In this document: piece after piece, positions 58,489-64,000 of the stretch
Layout: every line of letters begins with the position of its first letter
How positions within the stretch are numbered: position 1 is the first letter of the stretch
NCBI GenBank assembly: GCA_009377585.1
Contig: WHTS01000017.1
Span: 16,457 to 80,456 of the forward strand
Direction of reading: 5' to 3'
Source: Betaproteobacteria bacterium
Lineage (GTDB): Bacteria > Pseudomonadota > Gammaproteobacteria > Burkholderiales > WYBJ01
DNA length: 64,000 bases
Notes under the pieces: model-generated
Seen by the model: only the letters and a program-made list of their open reading frames with translations
What the model was told of the DNA's origin: nothing
Databases searched by the model: none
Position numbers and translations under genes: made by a program

Positions 58489-59516
58489 CGGATGCGCCAG
58501 GCAACCTCGGTGTCGGCCCGGAATGGCACCAGCGACTCGTCTCCGAAATGCACTTCCGATGGTACGCGCCAAGGTGTGCGGGTGAGCGTGATCGAGCCGG
58601 CGTTGCGCGGCAGACCGTAGAAGGCTGCGCCGTTGGTCGCGGCGAACGGCTCCAGCCGGTCCAGCGCATCATTGGCGGCGAACACTTCGGCATAGAGCTC
58701 GATCGCGGCGTGCGCGGTGTACACGCCGGCGCAGCCGCATGCGCATTCCTTGGTCGGGCGGGCGTGCGGCGCGCTGTCGGTGCCGAGAAAAAACTTGGCA
58801 TCCCCCGATAGCGCGGCTTGCACCAGCGCCTGCCGATGGATCTCGCGCTTCAGCACCGGCATGCAGAAGTGATGCGGCCGGATGCCGCCGTCGAAGAGCG
58901 CGTTGCGATTGAGCAGCAGGTGATGCGCGGTGATCGTCGCCGCGACGCGCGGGGCTGCGGCCCGGACGAACTGCACCGCCTCGCGCGTGGTGATGTGCTC
59001 GACGACCACTTTCAGCCGCGGAAAACGCTCCAGCAGCGGCGTCAGCACGCGCTCGAGGAACACCCGCTCGCGATCGAAGATGTCGACCTCGGGCGCGGTC
59101 GCCTCGCCGTGCACCAGCAGCGGCATGCCCGCCTCCTGCATGGCTTCCAACACCCCATAGCAGCGCGCGATATCGCTCACCCCGGAATCCGAGTTGGTGG
59201 TCGCCCCGGCGGGGTAGTACTTCACGGCATGCACGAAGCCGCTTTCGCGCGCACGCGCGATCTCCCCGGGCGCCGTGTTGTCGGTCAGGTAAAGCGTCAT
59301 CAGAGGCTCGAACGTCATGCCGGCGGGCAGCGCCGCCAGGATGCGCGCCCGGTACGCCGCCGCCATGGCCGTGGTCGTGATCGGCGGACGCAGATTCGGC
59401 ATGACGATCGCGCGGGCAAAGCGCGCGGCCGTGTGCGGCAATACGCAGCGCATCGCAGCGCCGTCGCGCAAGTGCAGATGCATGTCGTCGGGTCGGATGA
59501 TCGTCAACTGCGTCAT
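58479..59516 (-). CDS. pyrC: Dihydroorotase (class II)
   Basis: A 345-residue zinc amidohydrolase of pyrimidine synthesis. It has the metal motif MHLHLRDG near 12, the carbamylated-Lys segment [17 protein letters not shown] near 98, VVEHITT and LGTDSAPH near 248. The ATG at 59516 is the family start. The last residues R-V-S and the TGA come from the inserted element, so its C-terminus is slightly altered. Confidence 0.97.
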   Translation of the reverse strand: MTQLTIIRPDDMHLHLRDGAAMRCVLPHTAARFARAIVMPNLRPPITTTAMAAAYRARILAALPAGMTFEPLMTLYLTDNTAPGEIARARESGFVHAVKYYPAGATTNSDSGVSDIARCYGVLEAMQEAGMPLLVHGEATAPEVDIFDRERVFLERVLTPLLERFPRLKVVVEHITTREAVQFVRAAAPRVAATITAHHLLLNRNALFDGGIRPHHFCMPVLKREIHRQALVQAALSGDAKFFLGTDSAPHARPTKECACGCAGVYTAHAAIELYAEVFAANDALDRLEPFAATNGAAFYGLPRNAGSITLTRTPWRVPSEVHFGDESLVPFRADTEVAWRIRVS

Positions 59517-59569
59517 GAGAGTGTCCGTTGCCTTTCCGGTCGCGATTTCGACCGACCGCGCCCGCGTTG

Positions 59570-60442
59570 TCAATCGTCTTCGCCGCGCCCTTCGCCGCGC
59601 CCTTCGCGCAGCTTCACCGCAAGCTCGTAGAGCCTTGCCCGAGGCACGCCTGCGATGCGAGCCGCCAGGCGCGCCGCCTGCGCGGGCGCAAGGTCCTCGA
59701 GCAGGACGCGCAGCGCCTTGTCGGCCAGCGCATCCTGGGGAACCTGTTCTGAAGCGCCCGAAACGATCAGTACGAATTCTCCGCGCTGGCGATTCGCATC
59801 GGCTTCGAGCCACGCGGCCAGTTCGGCCAACTCGCATTCGTGCACGCTCTCGAACAGCTTGGTCAATTCGCGCCCGACCACGATGCGGCGCGAGCCGCCC
59901 AGCACTTGCTCGAAATCGCGCGCGGCTTCGAGCACCCGATGCGGCGCCTCGTAGAAGACGAGCGCACAGCGAAGTTGCGCCAGGGCGCCGAGCGTCTTGC
60001 GCCGCTCGGCGGAGCGCGCCGGAAGAAAGCCGTGAAAAAGAAAAGGTCCCGACAAGCCGGACACCGACCAGGCGGCCGCAAGGGCGCTCGGACCGGGGAT
60101 CGGAATCGTCGCACCGCCATGTTCGCGTACGGCCCGAACGAGCATCGCCCCCGGGTCCGATATCGCCGGGGTGCCGGCATCGGCCGCAACCGCCACCGCC
60201 CGCCCTTCGTCGAGCGCCGCCAGCACCCGGGCGATGGCGCGGCGCTCGTTGTGCTGGTGCAGCGCGAGCATCGGCTTATCGATGCCGAAACGCGCGAGCA
60301 GTGCGCCGGTCACTCGCGTATCCTCCGCGGCAACCAGATCGACCGAGCGCAATACCTCGAGCGCGCGCGTGCTGATATCGCCCAGATTCCCAATGGGCGT
60401 AGCCACTACATATAATGCCGGCCTTCGAAGGTCCTCGAGCAT
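59570..60442 (-). CDS. rsmI: 16S rRNA 2'-O-ribose C1402 methyltransferase
   Basis: A 290-residue tetrapyrrole-methylase-fold enzyme that modifies C1402 together with RsmH. It starts [15 protein letters not shown], has AEDTR near 40, [14 protein letters not shown] near 85 and PGPSALAAA near 113. Two 12-base tandem units near its end (59579-59602) give GRGEGRGE. Its start codon is 3 bases from that of the divergent lpoA-like gene. Confidence 0.97.
   Translation of the reverse strand: MLEDLRRPALYVVATPIGNLGDISTRALEVLRSVDLVAAEDTRVTGALLARFGIDKPMLALHQHNERRAIARVLAALDEGRAVAVAADAGTPAISDPGAMLVRAVREHGGATIPIPGPSALAAAWSVSGLSGPFLFHGFLPARSAERRKTLGALAQLRCALVFYEAPHRVLEAARDFEQVLGGSRRIVVGRELTKLFESVHECELAELAAWLEADANRQRGEFVLIVSGASEQVPQDALADKALRVLLEDLAPAQAARLAARIAGVPRARLYELAVKLREGRGEGRGEDD
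60409..60414 (+). promoter_or_regulatory. Candidate -10 element for the lpoA-like gene, inside rsmI
   Basis: Perfect TATAAT 32 bases before the ATG at 60446. Since rsmI and the lpoA-like gene are divergent with 3 bases between, both promoters must lie inside the opposite gene. Confidence 0.4.
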
Positions 60443-60445
60443 GCG

Positions 60446-61522
60446 ATGAATCGGTCCCGTCGGGAATTCGTGGTCGCTGCCTGCGCCTCGCTACTATACG
60501 GTTCGCGTCACGGCTTCGCCACCGAAGCAGCCGGCACGACGGCACGCCTGGCTGTGCTGCTTCCGCTGAGCTCGCCGACGTTCCGTACCGCGGCCGATGC
60601 GGTGAAGCGAGGCTTCGAACACGCCGCACGCCTGCAACCGGCGGGCACCTTCGACATCACCCTCTACGCCACCAGCGAGGACCCGCAGAACATCGTGGCC
60701 GGGTTTCGCCAGGCGCTGGTCGACGCACCGCGCCTGATCGTCGGTCCACTCACGCGCAACGGCGTTACCGCGGTGGTGCAGCGGGTACAACCCGGCGTCC
60801 CGGTACTCGCCTTGAACGTTCCGCAGGACAATGCGCCGCTTCCCGAGGGCTTTTTCGCTTTCAGTCTGCATGTCGAAGCCGAAGCGAAGCAGGTGGCCCA
60901 GATGGCATTCGCCGACGGTCTCCGCGGCGCGCTCACGCTGGCCGACGCGCAACCGTTGGCGCAGCGCATCCAGCGGGCATTCGCCGAAGAATTCACGCGC
61001 CAGGGCGGGCGCGTCGTCGCCGAGTTCGCCTACCGCAATACCGTTGCCGATCTGATGGCGCTGCGCGAGACAGCCACGAGCGGCCAGTGCGACGCGGTTT
61101 TCCTGGCGCTGAACGCAAGCCACGCGCGTCTGGTTCGGGGCTACGTCGACGGCCCCGCGCAGGCCTATGCCACCTCCCAGATCATGCAGGGCCATCCGGA
61201 CCGGCTGCGCGACGCCGAGTTGAACGGCGTCCGGTTCGTCGCCATGCCCTGGTTTCTGCAACGCGATCATCCCGCGGTCATGCTGTACGCGGGTGCGAGC
61301 TCCGAGCCGCCCGCCGCGACCGACATGGAAAAGCTGTACGCGTTCGGCATCGATGCCTATCGGCTTGCGAGCGCGCTCCTGAACGGCTCCGACCTCGCGC
61401 GGGAAGCGCTCGACGGCGTGACCGGGCGCATCTGGCTGGGCGCGGACGGGCACTTCGTGCGCGAGCTCGTCCCGGCGCAGTTCGTCGACGGCCGCGCAAT
61501 TCCGCTCGCGAGTCGTCCTTGA
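60446..61522 (+). CDS. Penicillin-binding protein activator LpoA-like (periplasmic-binding fold)
   Basis: A 358-residue protein matching the C-terminal, type I binding-protein-like domain of LpoA/YraM, without the N-terminal TPR half. LpoA stimulates PBP1A in enterobacteria. The N-terminus has the twin-arginine motif SRREFVV (residues 4-10) in a Tat-like signal; a possible Cys13 lipobox is preceded by too short a hydrophobic stretch. It is followed by yraN with a 4-base overlap, the usual neighbourhood. Confidence 0.82.
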   Translation: MNRSRREFVVAACASLLYGSRHGFATEAAGTTARLAVLLPLSSPTFRTAADAVKRGFEHAARLQPAGTFDITLYATSEDPQNIVAGFRQALVDAPRLIVGPLTRNGVTAVVQRVQPGVPVLALNVPQDNAPLPEGFFAFSLHVEAEAKQVAQMAFADGLRGALTLADAQPLAQRIQRAFAEEFTRQGGRVVAEFAYRNTVADLMALRETATSGQCDAVFLALNASHARLVRGYVDGPAQAYATSQIMQGHPDRLRDAELNGVRFVAMPWFLQRDHPAVMLYAGASSEPPAATDMEKLYAFGIDAYRLASALLNGSDLAREALDGVTGRIWLGADGHFVRELVPAQFVDGRAIPLASRP

Positions 61523-61860
61523 ACGAGCGCGGGCGCGAGACCGAACGGCAAGCCGCCGAGTTTCTCCAAGGCCAGGGAATGCGCATCGTGGCGCGCAACT
61601 GGCGCTGCCGCTTCGGCGAGATCGACCTGGTGGCGCGAGACGGGTCGACGCTCGTTTTCGTCGAAGTGCGCGCACGCGCAAGCCGCGCCTTTGGCGGCGC
61701 GGCCGAAAGCATCGACTACGCCAAGCGCCGCAAGCTGGTTGCCGCGGCCAATCTCTATCTCGCCGCGCGCAAACTCGATGCAGCGTGCCGTTTCGACGCC
61801 GTACTGATCGAAGCGGACGGCCACATGCGCTGGGTGCGCGATGCCTTTCGCGCCGATTGA
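61519..61860 (+). CDS. yraN: YraN / UPF0102 endonuclease-fold protein
   Basis: A 113-residue protein with the nuclease-like core FGEIDLVARDG and FVEVRARASRAFGGAAESI. No biochemical role is established. The TTG at 61519 overlaps the lpoA-like stop (TTGA); no ATG or GTG lies before the conserved start. The 134-base gap to the convergent transporter has no clear feature. Confidence 0.9.
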   Translation: MNERGRETERQAAEFLQGQGMRIVARNWRCRFGEIDLVARDGSTLVFVEVRARASRAFGGAAESIDYAKRRKLVAAANLYLAARKLDAACRFDAVLIEADGHMRWVRDAFRAD

Positions 61861-61994
61861 CGCGCGGGCGTTGGGCGAGCTCGCGCGAGGACTGGATGGC
61901 CGACGCGCACTTCGGAGCTTCGCCCCCCGAACTTTGCGCTCTCCGAATTGTGCTGCACCAAGTGCGCGCCCTGAATTTCGGCGCCAGGCCCTTC

Positions 61995-63350
61995 TCACTC
62001 CCCCGGCCGGTGCGTGCCCCGCAGCGAGAGGCCGGCGGTTTCCGGTGTACGACGCAGAGCGATCGCTCCGATCACGCAAGCCACCATCATGACGTAGGCG
62101 GGCACGAGCTCATCGCCGGTCTGGCCGATGAGCCAGCTGTTGAAGGCCGGCGCGGTACCGCCGAACAGGGCGGTGGCGACGTTGTAGGAAATCGCGAACC
62201 CGGCAAAGCGCACGTGCGTCGGGAACATGGCGGGGAACGTGGCGGAGATGGTCGCCAGTTGCGGCACGTAAAGCAAGCCCAGAAGCGCGAAACCGATGAC
62301 GGCGCCGGCAAAGCCAGTGGCCATCAGCAGGTACAGGGGCACGACGCACACGAATAACCCGATCAGCGAGAACCACCACATGGGCTTGCGCCCCACCCGG
62401 TCCGACAAGGCCCCCGCGAAGGGAACGAACATCATCATGAACAGCATGCCCACGATCGGCACGATCAGGGCGGCATCGGTCGTCAGCGCGAGCCGGCGCT
62501 GCAGATAGGTCGGCATGTAGCTGAGCAGGGTGTAATTCACGACATTGAGGGCGATCACCAGGCCGCCCATGGTCAGCAGCGGCCGCCAATATCGAGTCAG
62601 CAGGTGGTGCAGCTCGGTCGAGGCCGCCGGCTCCTGCTCGTGATGCGCTTCGATCTCGCGGAAGATCGGCGTGTCCTCCATCCGCGAACGAAGGTACAGG
62701 CCCACGAGGCCCATCGGCCCGGCCACGAAGAACGGGATGCGCCAGGCCCAGTCGTACATTGCCTGCTCGCCGAGCCCGAGCGAGAATCCCAGCATCAGCA
62801 GCGCGCCGAACGAAAAGCCGGCGAGCGTGCCGAATTCCAGGAAGCTGCCGTAGAAGCCGCGCCGGTCGTCAGGCGAATACTCCGCCATGAACGTCGCGGC
62901 GCCGCCGTATTCGCCGCCCGTCGAAAAGCCCTGGATCATGCGCAAGGCAACAAGGAGGGCAGGCGCCCAAAGGCCGATCGTCTCGTAGGAGGGGATCAGC
63001 CCCACCCCCACAGTAGCCGCCGACATCAGCAGGATGGTGAAGGCGAGAATCGACTTGCGGCCGTAGCGGTCGCCGAGCGGGCCCCAGAACATTCCGCCCA
63101 GGGGGCGTACCAGGAAGGAAATCGCAAAGGTCGCCAGAGCGAAGAGCGTCGCCTCGGCCGCGTCGCCGGGAAATAGGGCGGCCGAAATGTAGACGACGCC
63201 ATAGGCGTAGATGCCGTAGTCGAACCATTCGGTGGCGTTGCCGAGCGCCGAAGCTGCGACGGCGCGGCGCAGCACCGGGGCTGAGACGGCTTCCGGATGA
63301 CCGATCGGGACGTCCGCCCCGAAAAGCTGCGGGGTGTGGTCTCCGGTCAT
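61995..63350 (-). CDS. MHS-family MFS transporter (ProP/citrate-proton symporter-like)
   Basis: A 451-residue, twelve-helix proton symporter. The MHS signature is seen in NATEWFDYGIYAY (about 40), RPLGGMFWGPLGDRYGRKS (about 82) and RMIQGFSTGGEYGGAATFMAE (about 135). Substrates in the family include betaine, proline, citrate, dicarboxylates and shikimate; the specific one is not evident. Confidence 0.9.
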   Translation of the reverse strand: MTGDHTPQLFGADVPIGHPEAVSAPVLRRAVAASALGNATEWFDYGIYAYGVVYISAALFPGDAAEATLFALATFAISFLVRPLGGMFWGPLGDRYGRKSILAFTILLMSAATVGVGLIPSYETIGLWAPALLVALRMIQGFSTGGEYGGAATFMAEYSPDDRRGFYGSFLEFGTLAGFSFGALLMLGFSLGLGEQAMYDWAWRIPFFVAGPMGLVGLYLRSRMEDTPIFREIEAHHEQEPAASTELHHLLTRYWRPLLTMGGLVIALNVVNYTLLSYMPTYLQRRLALTTDAALIVPIVGMLFMMMFVPFAGALSDRVGRKPMWWFSLIGLFVCVVPLYLLMATGFAGAVIGFALLGLLYVPQLATISATFPAMFPTHVRFAGFAISYNVATALFGGTAPAFNSWLIGQTGDELVPAYVMMVACVIGAIALRRTPETAGLSLRGTHRPGE

Positions 63351-63496
63351 GGTGCCTCCTGTGATTCATCGGGCGCTAGCGGATCGAGCGCAGTGGACAT
63401 CGGCGAGTAGATGGACAGGATTTTCAAAGTATTCTTTTTCCTGACTGCTACTGTATTGCCCTCCCGTGCAGGCAGTCAATCGCGATGCTCGCTGAC

Positions 63497-63595
63497 AATT
63501 GCGCCTGCAGGTCCATCCCGGACCTTGGAATTTGACCGCAAGAATCGGATAGCAGGTACGCCGTGCCTTCGATAAATTGCGTGCAGGTCGAATCC
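63497..63595. repeat. Two similar ~21-base sequences upstream of ada
   Basis: AATTGCG-CCT-GCAGGTC (63497-63513) and AATTGCG-T-GCAGGTC (63575-63589), each followed within 5 bases by CC. They could be direct-repeat operators for an AraC-type activator, though neither matches the E. coli Ada box. The rest of 63351-63609 shows nothing else. Confidence 0.35.
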
Positions 63596-63609
63596 AGGAG
63601 GATCAGGAT

Positions 63610-64000
63610 ATGTACATGAGCACAAGCAATTCCAAGCCCGCAGCGACAGAAGCCGATCCACGGTGGGAGGCGATTATCGCGCGCAATCCTGCCGCGGACG
63701 GCACGTTCTATTACGCTGTCAGGACCACCGGTGTTTACTGCCGGCCCACCTGCCCGTCCAGGCGGCCGCTCCGCAGCAACGTTGATTTCTTCGCGGGATC
63801 GGTCACGGACGCGATCTACGACTCCGGATACAACTCCAACGCACGTTTTTATGAGAAGGCAGGCGAGGTCCTCGGCATGTCGCCGCGCGCTTACCGTGCG
63901 GGCGGCACCGCTACCGATATCCGCTTCGCGGTCGGAGAATGCGCGCTGGGTGCTATCCTGGTGGCGAAGAGCGAGCGTGGTGTTTGCGCCATTCTTCTAG
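63610..64000 (+). CDS. ada: Ada-like DNA alkylation response protein, internally deleted, 3' end outside window
   Basis: 130 codons are visible in one open frame. The N-terminal methylphosphotriester domain has FYYAVRTTGVYCRPTCPSR, but the frame jumps from NVDFFA directly to SVTDAIYDSGYNS, the end of the AraC-type helix-turn-helix. About 80 residues normally between them are missing, including the second pair of zinc cysteines and the first helix-turn-helix. The start of the O6-methylguanine methyltransferase domain (IRFAVGECALGAILVAKS) follows. AGGAGG lies 9 bases before the ATG. DNA binding and phosphotriester repair are probably lost; base repair may remain if the rest is intact. Confidence 0.82.
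   Translation, partial: MYMSTSNSKPAATEADPRWEAIIARNPAADGTFYYAVRTTGVYCRPTCPSRRPLRSNVDFFAGSVTDAIYDSGYNSNARFYEKAGEVLGMSPRAYRAGGTATDIRFAVGECALGAILVAKSERGVCAILL

Noticed and set aside
57659..58801. N-terminally extended chaC open frame running through the MITE-like element
   Set aside because: The extension is translated repeat DNA; the ChaC family start is at 58279 with a ribosome-binding site.
63731..64000. 89-codon plus-strand frame at the window end
   Set aside because: The overlapping frame from 63610 encodes clear Ada segments, so this one is a shadow.

Overview
This is a 64 kb, GC-rich (about two thirds G+C by eye), densely coding stretch of a chromosome that looks betaproteobacterial, most likely Burkholderiales or a close relative. 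The grounds are the gene orders rpsP-rimM-trmD-rplS, pilC-pilD-coaE-zapD-yacG, argJ-secA and a full mraZ-to-lpxC division/cell-wall cluster, together with a Bug-family solute-binding protein typical of that group. No tRNA, rRNA operon, prophage or CRISPR array was found.

Layout. 1-367: the N-terminal part of a CPA2 cation:proton antiporter. 588-2315: a sugar-acid dehydratase of the IlvD/Edd family. 2322-11312 (minus strand): an accessory catabolic operon, read from 11312 downwards as suyA, suyB (sulfolactate sulfo-lyase-like), sdhB, two membrane anchors, a sulfatase, a Bug binding protein, two-subunit class I fumarase/tartrate dehydratase, and the sdhA/frdA-like flavoprotein. It is divergent from a GntR/HutC regulator (11495-12253), with a good promoter and a direct-repeat operator candidate between them. 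12284-16089: a TPR protein and the rpsP-rimM-trmD-rplS operon. 16265-18151: an MDR oxidoreductase and a nitroreductase. 18320-22003: ffh, a CcsA-like protein and a CorB/CorC-like protein. 22085-28080: pilC, pilD, coaE, zapD, an N-terminally short FtsH paralog, and yacG. 28081-35088 (minus): Nudix-ThiE fusion, DUF815 ATPase, argJ, secA, M23 peptidase. 35106-35537: dciA-like gene. 35735-55746 (minus): small membrane protein, lpxC, ftsZ, ftsA, ftsQ, ddl, murB, murC, murG, ftsW, murD, mraY, murF, murE, ftsI, ftsL, rsmH, mraZ. 55989-56341: RNase P RNA. 56585-64000: Ldh-family dehydrogenase, chaC, pyrC, rsmI, lpoA-like, yraN, an MHS transporter, and an internally deleted ada that runs off the window.

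How it works together. The right two thirds is housekeeping: peptidoglycan precursor synthesis, divisome assembly, lipid A commitment and protein export. The left operon reads as one induced pathway in which a sulfated or sulfonated sugar-acid-like compound could be taken up, desulfated or desulfonated, dehydrated, and fed through a private fumarase and succinate dehydrogenase/fumarate reductase-like complex. The substrate is inference.

The least expected structure lies between the housekeeping genes. Two kinds of MITE-like element with terminal inverted repeats sit exactly at gene ends and supply stop codons: one kind at 35536-35725 and 58298-58488 in opposite orientations, the other at 52000-52246. 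Separately, small hairpin repeats between ftsW and murG, between murD and mraY, and beside rnpB each lie next to a diverged second copy of the end of the neighbouring gene (ftsW 3' end, mraY 3' end, rnpB 5' end). The extra mraY end differs only at synonymous positions over about 24 codons. This pattern suggests a terminus-replacing insertion mechanism and is the observation most worth following up.
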